A stretch of DNA of 64,000 nt from Sphagnum compactum (lineage: Eukaryota; Bryophyta; Sphagnopsida; Sphagnales). A program made the position numbers and the translations under genes. The stretch lies in NCBI GenBank assembly GCA_965153455.1, contig OZ234503.1:8028157-8092156 (forward strand), written 5' to 3'. Positions 50,634 to 63,290 of the stretch are shown here, piece by piece. The notes under the pieces are model-generated. The model was not told where the DNA came from. It searched no databases and was given only the letters and a program-made list of their open reading frames with translations. The number at the start of each line of letters is the position of its first letter. Positions within the stretch are counted from its first letter, which is position 1.

Positions 50634-52308
50634 TCATATACATCGAGGGAAGTGATTTCCGGCAACATAGCCCCCAGACATTGACCTTTTCACATTTATA
50701 TCAAACTGCCTGGGATTGTCCCTCAACACTTCAGCTGCCTCATGGTTGAGTGGATCATCTGGATTAGGATCCTGCCATGCATCATCACATTTCTCACAAT
50801 CACTAGATGAGCACTTACTTATTCCACATAGAGGTAGAGAACGAATTCCCCTTGTGTGGAAAATAAATCCTCAGTGGGAAACCCCAACAAGTTGAAGGGC
50901 AATGCACCTCAAAAAAGAGTTCGTGAAATAAGTCAGAGACAGAAAAGGGAAACTTACCAGGAAAAGGTAAGTTAGACCATACAAGATGGAGTTGATACTA
51001 AGAACAGGCTTCCAGTCCTCCCGAAGAATGTTTAAACACACATTGCCCTCCAAATCTATGTTTGGGTGGTAAACCTGCACATGTGTCCATAGCCTGAACT
51101 TACTGGCAAATCCATCAATCCCAAGACTGTCTCCCACTTAACTTAAACAGACTTGCAAAGAACATTAATGCAAATTGTAGTAAACACCTCTCAGCAAATG
51201 CAAAACAGCAAAACCAAAGTGGAACTATCAAACTCTCACAAGCAAGTTCTCTAATGAGAATTTACCTTGGTCTTGCATTTCACCTTTGGTGCCTCATGTG
51301 GGTACACCTGTGAAATCTGGAAACTGAACACAAACGTACCTCCTCTGCGATCCACGACCCAGTTAAAATTTAGAGACTGTAAAGAAGGACATCCAATGAA
51401 GAAACAAAACCATCCAAACGCAAAAGCATCTGTCATGCATTACAAGATTCACTGTAGGTTGTTCTGAGGTATCAGCTGTAATCCATATAAGAACCAAGTC
51501 AATTGATCTTTCTCAGCTCAACCAGGTGCAGCTCACCTACAAACAATGCTGCAACTACTATGATCAGATCAGTGCATATGCAGGTACACATACATCTCAA
51601 GAGAGCATGACTTCATGTTAGTACTAAGACTGGTATGAACACAAGTTCAGGGCCAACCCAATAAAGAGTCAAACTCAAAAGTGCTCTTGGTCTACAGAAA
51701 GTAAAGCATGGCCAGTAGGTTTATTCTTGTGCTCTTTCTATTTTATGGGTGTACATGCATGACAGCTGAACACCAAAAAACTGAATTTTCAATCCACCAA
51801 ATGTATCAATCAGAGGACACAGAAACTGGTCATGTCAGGAGTTTGCAGGGAAAAAAAAAGGAACTGTGTTTAGAGGGCAAGGCCAGAAAAGAAGATGGAC
51901 TTACTGGTAGTAGCCTTCATCAGGTCGAATTGTGATCTCAAAATTAAGAAGATTGTCCTTGCCATTTGGGAAGAATATTGTTGTTGTCTTTGCCAGATTC
52001 AACTCGCTAATATCTGCAACCGACATGAGCCAAATCTCATTTACATCACAATTTGCAAGAATCACCTGAACAGAATCTCGTATCGGTTTCTATGCATGGC
52101 ATTTACCATCAAGCACATCATGGGGATGAGTAGCTATGACCACGCCGAGTGCGAGAAACTGGAAACACTAACAAGAGATGGGGAGAGCAGACAGAAGACC
52201 TTTCTGAAGTCGCAACTCGCCAGCGCTTTGTTTCTTGACAGGAGGCCGTCCATTGGCATTCTCAGCAGCTTCCCTTTGCTTTTGCTTCACACTGAATAGT
52301 TTGATCAT
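50634..52308 (-). CDS. RCE1: NEDD8-conjugating enzyme E2 (UBC12/RCE1 type)
   Basis: Five exons on the minus strand (52308-52200, 52013-51905, 51344-51266, 51074-50958, 50771-50634) join in phase for 183 residues, the same length as human UBC12. The enzyme takes NEDD8/RUB1 from the heterodimeric E1 and passes it to cullins, activating cullin-RING ubiquitin ligases. The N-terminus [11 protein letters not shown] matches the family-specific E1-docking tail, which separates it from ubiquitin E2s. The UBC fold follows: [13 protein letters not shown], then [20 protein letters not shown] with catalytic Cys112, then [15 protein letters not shown], and a C-terminal helix pair ending [12 protein letters not shown]. 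All introns are GT-AG. The ATG at 52308 gives the conserved N-terminus. The gene symbol follows the Arabidopsis orthologue name. Confidence 0.95.
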
Positions 52309-52854
52309 TGTGAGCTCTCCAGTTCCTCCAACCCCTGCTCTTCACGACCACCACCCACAAACCCCGTCCATCAAAACCAGCCCCCTACTATCTTACAACA
52401 GGAAAAGACAATCTGAACTTGCACACCAAAAGCACATACTCTGCAACAAAACTTGGCACCCCACACGTGATGCAAAATCCATCACAATCTACTCTCCATT
52501 CAGACCCCAGTCACGACCACCCTCCCAGATACTGTACCATGGCAAGAAAGAGAATTGATGGGAACAAAAACACACACAAAACAAAACACACCCCACCTTG
52601 CACCCTGGATCCTCCTCCTTGTTCTACTTAAACGACTGCAAGAACACCTCTCCCAGAAAGCTATGCAAAATCTAGAGGAGAAGAAAGGGATTGAAGGATT
52701 GAAGGGATTGAAGGTTGTGGAGAAGTGGGGAAGAAGGAGACGTGAGACAAAAGAGAGACAGAAGAGAGGGAGGGGGAGAGAGTGAGAGAGCAAGAGAAAA
52801 GGCCTGAAGCTCAAACCTGCACGCTAGGGCTTTGTGTGGCCATGGCCGGCAGAC

Positions 52855-52891
<37 letters not shown>

Positions 52892-53356
52892 AGGGAGAGA
52901 GAGAGAGAGCCTTGGCTGGGTCGCATCGGCAGTGTGCCATCGTGGGCAAAAGCGCTGTTCATCCATGGAGGCGGCGAAGAATTATTCTCCTCTGTTTTTT
53001 TTTTTTTTTGGTTTGCTTTTGCTGGATCCTTGGGGAAGTGGATTTGTAAGATGATTCTGATTCCGGGTCCCACAAAAGATAGAATAGAGATGGCGACGAA
53101 AGTTCCGCCGTCGCCTTCTCCAGCTCACGCATGCAGTGTGTACAAAGGCGAGTTTTTTGGCAAAACGGATCTCCCGATTGATGACTCGGCAATGCCTTCA
53201 ATATCAGGAGATGGGATAGTCGTCGATGCGTAGAAAGAAACAGAATCGAGTATTGTTCTTGGTCTAGTGTGAAGGAGCTCGAGCTTGTTTCAAGAAGAAC
53301 AAGAGGAGGAGGGAAGCGAAGACTTTGTGGAGGAGAAAGAATAGGAGAGAAGTGAG
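52309..53356 (-). other. upstream region of the NEDD8 E2 gene with GA/TC tract
   Basis: Read on the minus strand, this GC-richer stretch carries a (TC)n tract at 52857-52911, about 550-600 bp upstream of the ATG. No conserved frame is present; long open frames here are artefacts of the dinucleotide repeat. Probably promoter and 5' leader. A bidirectional promoter is possible if the candidate exon at 53357 is real. Confidence 0.5.
52857..52911 (+). repeat. GA microsatellite with GGGA interruptions
   Basis: Two GA runs separated by gggagggaggga. The tract creates long open frames full of Arg-Glu in several phases, which should not be taken as coding. Confidence 0.9.
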
Positions 53357-53520
53357 GTGATGGGATCTCTGATTTGTGCCCACTGTATGCACTATGAACG
53401 TGGGGCATTACCAGGGCTGAGCAAAAGAAGCTACTGTGTGGATGGGGAAAATCAGTTCCTGGTGCTTTGGGTCTTGGAAAGCATCACAAATCTTTCCATT
53501 GCAAAAATTGGGCTATCCAA
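53357..53520 (+). CDS. possible first exon of an unrecognised gene
   Basis: An open frame of about 54 codons (starting MGSLICAHCMHYERG) ends at a strong donor, ctatccaag|gtaagttcc. It is divergent from the NEDD8 E2 gene. No second exon could be joined with confidence and I recognise no family, so this may be chance. Confidence 0.2.
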
Positions 53521-55821
53521 GGTAAGTTCCTCTCATTCTAATCTGATTTCCCGCAGTGTCTGTAGTTTGTGTAGGCTTGATAAGTAGAGTAACTTCCCAA
53601 AATGTTTCAAACACTGTTAGTTCTCAGAAACATTGAAAGATCTCAAGGAGCTCAGAAAGCTCAATGTTGACTTGAGCTTCTTCTCATGGCTCCTACAATT
53701 GCATTTGTTCTCAAACTGGCATGAAATTAGGTTTTCTCAAAGATTTCTCTCTGGGCTGTAATTTGTTTGATAATTTGGAATCAGGTACAAAAGCAGGAGA
53801 ATGGATTGGGGCTAAAGAGAGTTTTCTGATTTCAGCAGAAGGGATGATGCAATGGCAGGCCTACTTGGTGCAATGGTGAAAGAATATGCTATCATATGCA
53901 TGCTTACATGGGTACCACTACTGCAAACTCAGGATGTCACTGGACTTTTGGGTCCCTTTACGTGGATGAAAGTGAAAGTGGTGCTATAGGCCATGGAAGC
54001 TGATGCCATTGTCAGAAACAAGCCAATCCCAGTTGAAAGTGTTCCATACTTCTGGCTTTCAAGATAGCTGTACATCCTGATCTCAAATCCTCCATTGATG
54101 CTGGTGGTCAGTTTTTCCTTTCCACCTCCTTCAGAACAATCAAACTTTTTAATCCAAGGTTTCCAAATTTCTATAGGGGCTAGGAGGTTTTGGGTCAAGG
54201 TCCAGAATAGTTTACTTCTTCCTTAAGAGAGGATAATATCTCCGTATGAATATCAATTGGAGGATTGTTACACCCTTTCCAGTGGTTCATTGCTGCTCTC
54301 AAGGCGTTCAGGAACCATGATTACTTTTGTTCGAAAAGGCTGGTGGGATGCTTACCTTCAAAGTCTGATCAACAGTACATGCAAAAGACATGGGCAACAT
54401 ATGAGAAGGGTGACTTTATAGTGCACTATGCCAAGGAACCCAGCTTGAAAAAATATGGTCAGCTAGCTTTTACAGCTTTCCTCCAGGAATCTCTGAATGC
54501 AATGCAAACCTTGAAATTTAGAACGTTTCTCTGCAGGTTTTCAGAGCTGCACTGATCTATGTGAATCAGTTGAACAAGTTTAGGTGATGCCTCTATTGTG
54601 CACTAGGGCTAAATAGGATTAATATCCTAACTTGCTCCTATGTGTTTTGGTTGCAGTGTTATTGGCTTCAACAGGTGCATGCAAAAGACATTGTCTTGAA
54701 GAAAAGAAGTGCAACTTTCAGTGCTTCGTAACGCACCACTGCATGTGCATGACAGTATCAGATGCTTTGTAGGTAAGTTTTCAATGTCTTTTACAGCTGC
54801 TCCATCAAGACAACAATGTATATTGTTCAGCTCTGAGTTGTTAATTCGAAAACCACAAGTTGAGCTAATCAGTTCCATCATACACATATGCCTGTTAGTC
54901 AGGAACACCATTTTGAACTTGGATTCATGAGCATGCTGCCTCTTTTGCTCACCCATTCAGATTTTTTCAAATTTTTTTTCAATTCCCTTCTGTCAAACAC
55001 ATGGTTTTGATATACAGATATATATTGTAACATCCAACTGCAAAGTGCTGAAGACAAAGCCAGTACCATGATGTTCTAAACATTCATTGATATGTTGGAT
55101 GATCCATGTCCATGGTGTGCATAATTTGTCAATGGGTCATGGCTGGGATTGATGCATTTCAGGTTTGCATGATTTGTCAATGGGTTGTGGCTGCCATTGA
55201 TGCATTTCAAAGGGATGATCATATCTGACAATTTTGCTGCCAGATAAGTTTGCTACTGTCTAGCTTAAAAGGTTCGGTCAAATGCAAACAGTTGCAATCT
55301 GATCTAGTTTCAATTCTCAATAAAATCGCCAACATTGAAACATCTTAGTAGCAGAAATGCATTGTTATGAGATACAGGTACTTAGCATAATAAGTATGCC
55401 CATTGTGTGTAGTTCAATGGACCATATTAGCTAATAAAATTTATTTGTTTTCTTGAGCTGTTCCTAAACCAACATTAGGCACGGAACAAATTGCAATTGC
55501 CTTTTCTGAAATAGATTAATTTGATAAGCTGAAAAAAGCAGAAGGGAAAAAAAAGGGTTTATGTGAATTCAACAAGATGAAGTTTAAAGCGGCCACCAAA
55601 AATCCATCAACCACTTGAATGCCAATCTTATTGGTTCCATAAGTTACACTACTTATGTGTTAAGTTACACTACTTATGTGTTTAACAATGTTTTTTTAAT
55701 TAGCATTGCACTATATCCTATGATCACATAACAATTTACCAACAATTGGTCTTGTACCAAAGGTTGATTGGATTTATACACAAAAGATTTCTTCAATTTC
55801 CTTGACATTCTACCCTTTTCT
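53521..55821. other. intergenic, no supported gene
   Basis: The plus frame at 54265-54555 (96 codons, with YMQKTWATYEKGDFIVHYAKE) is not recognised. Two local tandem duplications are clear: about 46 bp at 55117-55210 (catgatttgtcaatgggt words) and a 21-bp unit (taagttacactacttatgtgt) repeated at about 55639-55681. Confidence 0.4.
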
Positions 55822-58800
55822 TCAATTTCCCTTTGTTTTCTGTCTTGGGTTGGTTTTGTTTTTGGCTTTGGATGGAGCTTTTCTGGTTTTCCTAAGTTTT
55901 AATACTTGGAAAGTTGGCCTTCTTTGGGGCAACCATTTTCTATATGGAAATTGATTAGGTTGAAACCTTTGTTCTACTCTACCAACCACACTTTTGTGAG
56001 ATGCTAGCCAACGAGGAAGCTTTGATTTTGACCCTATCATATCCCCCACCAACATCTCATCCGAAACATGAAGCTTGTCCTTGACAAACATCAAAGCCCG
56101 CCTCAATGCCCAGTCGTCCAAGTTAACTCGCTGATTTGCAAAGAGGCGCATAACATATGAAAATTCCTCAAACTCAAATTTGCCCATACTCTACATTGAA
56201 AATTCCAAAAATAGAATCAAAATTTGTAAATTTCTTGACATCAATTCAAATCACACTCATCTATAATGTGCATTCTTTTTGGTTTTCCCAAGGTATACAA
56301 CCGTGACCAAATTTCACCCCATCATAATACAAAAAAACAAATATGTATGTGTCACCCACTTGAATGTAACCGTTAAAGGGATGGCTGTTAATGAGGAACG
56401 CATAATTTAGTGAAATTTGGGCTTGACTTCTTGGTTGATGCAATTTGAAGTTTTGGTCTACATTCATTCCTTGTGGTATTACCAAAGTAGACATAAATAC
56501 CAGTGAGTATATGTAACCACTGTTGTTAACTTGGTTTTGATTTTGGTCTAAATCTAGAGGTTTAATGAGGAACTTTCAAGAACCCATAAATAAGCAAGCA
56601 AATGGGAAATTTTGTACCTTGACGAAATGTCGAATTTTCTTTATTAAAATCAATTCTTGCCTTGTGGGATGTCGACCTTCATAGTGGATCATAGCAATAA
56701 GAAGTTCAAACCAAGGATATCGCAACAACACTCGTCAAAATTCATTCATTCTTTTCCCATATGCACTTAAGTTGTATTCAGCATTTTTAGCCCCTAGAAT
56801 ACTTGAGCTCTACATAAATATCTAAACAACACATAAATCCCTCAACAAAAAGTTTTCAAGTGAGCATACCAAATATATCATCAAATTGATAATCAATAGA
56901 ATCTAATAAGCATCAATTGTCACATTTTATACAATGTGTATTAAGAAAATGCAACTATACATAACTTTGCTATGACACAAGAAGTTGACAAAACAAGATC
57001 AATATTGAAATCTCAAATCTAGTAACATGAATTCCAATTTCAAAATTTGAAAATTCATAAGATTCTCTACCTTTATACTCTATTTCCATGTCCAACTACC
57101 AACAAAACTCCATAAATTGTTAACATCTCAATAATCTTAAAGTTGTTTCAAGGAATAATATACAACAATGCATGTCATTTATGTACACATCTCTGACTTG
57201 ATGGTGGGCATTTGTCCAAATCCTAAGCAAATAAGTGAATTCAATTGAGACAATATTGTTATTATTGATCTCTCAATTGATGAATGATGGATACCTGTAA
57301 ACGGCAAAATTCATCAAAATATATACACGAGTAGAGTTAAGTCCATCAATGACGCCTTTTACATGAGTGTTGCATTTTGCTTGAGTTCTTTTGAAATTTG
57401 TGCCCTTTTTAAGAGCAGTAGCTAGTTGCTCCATGATTTTTTTCTCACAAGCTTTTGGTGGCAAGCCACACATTACATTTTTGGTCTTGCCTTTGGCAAA
57501 TAATTGTCTGTGACATTGTGTAAGAAAGCATAGTAAAATACTTGCTCATGCATTGAAATAGAAAATCCTGTTTATTTTCAAAAAATTGAGTTATATTAGG
57601 TACATATTTCTAAGACAAACTAGAAAGGTATTATATGTTATTTTATTATGGTAGCTTTTCTAATGAATCAAATTCAAGACTGTGGTGGTTCTTTTTAATA
57701 AAAATGACTACCATGTTATGTAATAATATCACTTGTCAATTGAATTTTGTTAATGCAAGATGTGTTACCTCCTTGTTTGTGAACGTTTTGCCTCATTATA
57801 GTATGCTGAGAGAATTGTTGCATTTGTGGCAAGTTGAGTTTGAAGATTGAATATGGGGCATGAGCACAGATATGGAGGTATAACACATGATTCAAAAGAC
57901 AAGACCTTGTTCTCATCATTGATGTATTCAGCGAACCCAAACTCCTTAAGAAAGAACTTCCCTTTACTGCAGTGCACAAGACTCGTTCAAATTAGTTCAT
58001 AAACATGTAGGAAATATTAAAAATTAACACAATACCATAAATACTCTTTAAGGGTTTCTATTTTCCATGGTTTATTCAACATAAGTCATGATATTACTGT
58101 CATTATTATGATTATAGACTTGCATTCCTTCTAGATTGTAGGATGTGTAATTTTTTGTTTTGAAGTACATGATTGAAACACAAAACAATGGAAATAATAA
58201 TGATCTATGTTTTTCAAAGAAAAATATGTTCAATTTAATCTAGATAATCATAATTTTGTTTTACTTTTTGTACATTATCCACCAAGATGCCTAAAATTAG
58301 GCCTGGAAAATGTGTTAATATTACATTTGATGTATGGAATAAGTCAAGTATGGTATTCTATGACTAGGTAGTGAATTAGGTGGAATTTTCTACAAACTAC
58401 ATGTTGCACTATATGAGGTGCTGAAGCTTCCAATATTTATATAAGAGTATGTTGAACAAAGTTGTATAGATGAATGGCCTTTGTGATTAATATTTGGCAA
58501 TGATCTTACCGACAAGCCACAAGGCGTCGATGAGATGTAAGAAGTTATTCATTTAGCATCACAGAGCCATTAGCATATGGTGCTTCTGTTTGTGAAAAAC
58601 TGGGTTTACACCAGCTTTCACCCTGAAAAATACCAAGCCTGAGCTTCAATGGTAAAATGGTGGTGTCTTCACGGGGAGGTTCTTCATCTTCAACATCAAT
58701 TTCTTGAACATCCATATGTGGTGTTTTGAAAAATTGATATGCTTTGGGAAGCAATGATCGATCTCGTTTTAAATCAATAACCCCTATGTCACCACAATCA

Positions 58801-60087
58801 AGTACTTCATCAAATGGACTCACATAAAAGCAATATCCGTGGACATGTAATTGTTAAAATTGGAATTTAATAGTGTCTTGAAGAGTTGAAAGTGTAAAAC
58901 ATTTCAGAGACAACATACCCATAATCCAACACAACAAACATGTACCTTGAGGCTTGTAAGGGAAGAGATGCGGAGGAAGTGAAGGGCCAGGTTCTTCCAA
59001 TAGACTACGCTTAAATTGTTTGATGACACCTTCTTTAGACCACGGATCAAGTTTTCGAGTTTGAATAGCTTCATATTCCAGCACTTTTTGTCCCATATTC
59101 TCCACTGTCAGAATAGTAGCTCCAAGTTGTTTTCCATCATACTCTTTTGCTTCATGATTAGTTTCTTTCTTCACATCTGCATTCCGAGGAAAATTGTTAT
59201 TTAGTCACAGGAGAGTCAGAGGCCACATAATATATCCCCATAACTAATTACTTCATGGGGAAAAGAATAGTGCTGTCATTCTCTATGTGAGAGATCTCAT
59301 CTTTCTGCACTCACCCATAAATGGCTGACCCAATTTCCTTGGCCTGAAATTAAATCTAAATATCCAAAGTTGGTTTCATGTTTTACAACATCGAATCCAC
59401 AAATAGTGGTAGTAGTATTAATTGGTTTACAATTTGCGATCAACAAAATATCTTGTTCAAATGTCTTCTCCGAAAAGGTTATGGAATCTGATTAAAAAAA
59501 TGGACTTGTTAGGGTTTTTTTTTGTGGCAAATTTATGTCAGTTGGCAACAAAAAAAATTTGGAAGATTTTTGACATTTTTTTGGGTGTATATTTCTACTC
59601 ATTTTGCTGAAAAGGAAAAAATTCGTCAAACTTTCAAAACCACAAGATTGGGAAAAAAGACCATGATTAGGATAACCTAATATTTCATTCCAGCAAATTC
59701 AATTCTCCATTTCCTTTCAGAACTAGCTAACTCAGGAGTCCCTTAATGGCTAGCTTCTCCATCTAGTTATTGAAACCAAGGTTATTAAGTGTCATTTATG
59801 AAGAAATAGACAATGATGAAAATAGTGCATATAATTCACTTGTCAATTTGGTTAGCAAGACAACTGTAAATGACTTTCATGCAAACTTCATCACTTCATA
59901 CATCAAACACCTAATCATAAGAACAACTCTGTAACACTCGTCCACAAAGAGTTAACATCCAATTGGAGAAATTATGAATTGCTTCACCTTGTAATTCTTC
60001 TTGTGGGGAGCTCATTGTTGTACTTTGTGAATCAGTTTTGATTATGTTTTGATCTTCACTTTGACCTAATTTATTTGTCTCAGCCAT
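55822..60087 (-). pseudogene. unrecognised eight-exon gene with one in-frame TGA
   Basis: Eight minus-strand exons join in consistent phase: 60087-59988, 59176-58946, 58783-58612, 57966-57868, 57507-57295, 56801-56677, 56469-56318, 56190-55822. They give 487 codons including the terminal stop. Exons begin and end at GT-AG sites, and several acceptors are strong (tgtcacag, gaatgcag). I recognise no family. Visible features are an acidic, polar N-terminus (MAETNKLGQSEDQ), a Pro-rich run (EEPGPSLPPHLFPYKPQ), a Cys-containing KNVMCGLPPKACEKK, an aromatic segment (FNGYIQVGDTYIFVFLYYDG), and a basic tail rich in Lys and Arg. One TGA at 56735-56737, after KRMNEF and before RVLLRYPWFELL, interrupts the frame. 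It may be a young pseudogene, a sequencing error, or a mis-set exon. The boundaries of the last four exons are less certain than the first four. Confidence 0.55.
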
Positions 60088-61084
60088 GCTGAGAGGTTCA
60101 GAGTAATCAAAATATTGTCCCTCTTGTTGTGTCTATCCACCCGTAGTGTGCTCATCAATCATCATATCACACATGGTTGGTTAGTTTGTGCTTGCACTCA
60201 AGATCTGGATGATGTGAAGCACTATTACCATAACTACATTCTAAAGAAAATATTTTGTGAGCTCATATGAAATCTCGAACTAAACGTGTGTGCATAGAAA
60301 GCAACATTTGGTGGCGTTCTCAAATATTTGACGAGAGGCTCACTAATTTCCGGTCCACATCATGTATATTTGAGATAAAATTGCACAGAATATTGCTGTC
60401 ATTGTGCAATAAAACAATTTAGTCTGTGAGAACCCAGATCGATTTTAACACCAATAATGCCTGATGTGGAATTTTCGAAGTGAAAAATAATTTAGTCTAA
60501 GGCATTTGGTGAACAGCATTTAGGTTTTGTCAAGAGAATTGAAGGTGATAATGTATGCAAGACACCCTTATGACCACTTTGCATCTATGTTCTAACATTG
60601 GATGGACTGCAAAATACACCTATGTTACATGCAGAAGCACTTCACATCTAGATACAAGGAAAGCAAGAAGGGAGATACTGATAGAAATGGACTTGTAGCA
60701 AGAGTCAAGCTCTTTTGCAATCTCCCACACTTTTATTACCCTTTCTTAGAGACACTTGACGGACCTTCTAGAACACTTTTGGGGGTAATGAGAAGTACCA
60801 TATAAAAACATCAAGCATATTTGCATTTGATCATAGTGTTAGAAAATGATTCACAATGCCAAAACAGGGCTGCTCATGCAAACACCTGATTTAAACACAT
60901 TCAAAGTTTTCAATGTATTAAGGATGAACTACATCATGTAAGATTGCAGAGTACCTGCCAGAAAGCCCTTACTTGAGTGCACCACTAGCAACAAAACTAA
61001 GAGTTTTTGACTGAGACCATGGCCATGTTTCATTACCTGCATGCAAATGAATTAATTTATGTTTTAATGGTTCCCAATCAGTGA

Positions 61085-61340
61085 ATTAATTTTTTTGGGC
61101 GAATTTTGGCACTGTGATGACAAAAAAACATTCTAGTGCGAATTCTTCAAAGAAGTTGCCTGATTTTGAAGAGAAAAAAAGTTAGACTAGCCAGATTTAG
61201 AAAGTAAGTCCCTGTAGGCTGTCAGAACTAGGAAGGACTCCCAAAATTGTCTCCTGTCCTATCTGACATCTAGCCAACTTTGGCTCATTCCTCTGGTGGA
61301 TGATCTCCAGGTCACCTACTTGACTGAATTGGGAAAAAAA
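61085..61340 (-). mobile_element. relic of the hAT-type MITE family
   Basis: Read on the minus strand it begins near a run ggttttttttcccaattc, then has aggtgacctggagatcatcc and gagccaaagttggctag, and ends at gggcgaattttggcac-like sequence. This matches the family order with strong divergence. Confidence 0.5.
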
Positions 61341-62879
61341 ACCCCTGGTTCCAATTGTGGGCTAAAATTTTCACTTCCTATCAAGCATAGTGATATAGTA
61401 TAGGGTTATCCATATTAATTAGTTGGGGAGTTGCCTTCCGTGTTTAGAATTTTTTTTGCACTTAGTCTCTTTGATTGGCTATCACAATAATTCTGAAACT
61501 TTGTAGAGTATCTGGGTACATAAGTATTCACTCAAACATAAAATTAAATAAGTTCCTACATTCGCCCAGCTTTCGGTTCCAACAGGACAATGTCGGGTAA
61601 AGCATATGGTACAAAGTGGGGTGCTATTGGAAACATGTTGGGAAACACATTGAGAACTTGAGAAACATGTTGAGAACACTTGCAAACCTGATGGGAACAC
61701 ACTGGGAACCAAAAGAACCCCAAAAATCCAACAGCCTCCTCCAAAATACAAAACAATTGGGTTTGTTGGGTGCATGCCGCAATTCCTCATTAGCTGTGTA
61801 CTATTTCAATTCCCAACTATGTTCATCACCTATTTTGGCTAATTTTACCGTTATCTCTAGTAAGTTCACTAAATAACAAAGATTAAGGTTGCCAAAAGGG
61901 ATGTCTTTAGGCTAAGGACATGTTGGAACTACTGTTGAGTGGGTATGTCCATTTGAACATACCTAGCTAGACAGATAGACTTACTGGTATTCGAATATTT
62001 TGAGTTTTTACATATTACTTTGATATGAGTCTAGATGAGGATTAATTTCAAGTTGGTATCAATTATAATTGTCAAAATGTTCGACAAATCATGGATATGA
62101 ACATGAACATTGAAACATTACATATAAGATGGTTAAATATATGTTCACAGGTAAATCAAAAGTTGTTAAATCAACTTTTTCAAATTACAACGTCAATTTA
62201 AGTGTTCTCATTATAACTTTGTCAAATACATAACCTTGTTATAAAAACCATAACGATCTAAGTCATGACACATTTGCATAAGTAAAAGATCAAACCGTTG
62301 ATTCATCCTATGCCTTCCCATTTGAAATCTCAAACTCAAAAAACAGTTAATCATTTATATCAAATTTGTTTTGTCATAACAACCATCATTCTTCATAGCC
62401 CTTCATAAACATGAAATAATCCATTTAACATTTTGAGGAAGTGCCACTTCTACACATAGCCTGTAACTTTTAATCCTTCCATTCAAACTCATAAGAACCA
62501 AACTTACAGGTATCCATACCTGGACATAGGTAAGAACTGATGTGACCTAGGTACGAATAGGAGTTGCTCTCAAGAAAAGATTATGAATATCATCAACGTG
62601 TGCAGTGATAATTTAAATGGATCTTGGTGATGAACCATGGTATTTAAGCCACGATATGATCAAATCCTATACCAAGAGAGTAAGGGGTTGACTTACCAAG
62701 GTACATATTCAGGTTCATATTGTGACCAACCATACATATAGTAACCAGTAGCAGACCTACATTGGTTCAAACATCATATTCCCTTGTAGATTTTTTTTCA
62801 CTTTTACAATTAAAAAAGACTAGTTTATCTTTCTGGTGCAAATCTACCATGCACCTGATGTGGTCCCCAGCACTCTCGC

Positions 62880-63290
62880 AAGTTGCCTAATGTGGTAGAT
62901 CCAAGTTGTCCGGAGCATGCCAATGTTACTTTCTTTTCTTTGGGTCCCAACACTCCCCATGCTTTGGCCTACCTCTTGGCATGTTGGGCAATGCATGCTT
63001 TTTTTTCTTTTCATGCGCTAGCACTTTCACATGCGCAAATTACAAGGCGAGAGCGCTAGGGGGCATCAAGGTTTTTCTTGGTCAAGCACAGCACTCCCAG
63101 TGTGCTGCCCGATGCTCCAGTGTGATATGGGGACTTCCTGATGCTATCTGAACTTCCCGACATGCTGCCCGACACTACATGGTGCTATTTGATGCTCCCT
63201 GAGCTCTTGGTGTGCTGCTTGGCATTAATCAGCACTCCTAGCACTCCCAACATGCTGCCCCGTGCTTCTTCTTGTTCCCAATATTCTCCC
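62880..63290 (+). repeat. degenerate minisatellite
   Basis: Words such as gtgctgcccgatgctcc, catgctgcccgacact, catgctgccccgtgctt and gatgctccctgag recur through the stretch, interspersed with agcactcc and cactccca. Spacing is irregular. No open frame is conserved. Confidence 0.6.

Noticed and set aside
52832-53233. Long overlapping frames of Arg-Glu repeats on the plus strand, and Ser-Leu repeats on the minus strand
   Set aside because: They are produced by the GA microsatellite and are open in several phases at once; there is no conserved sequence outside the repeat.
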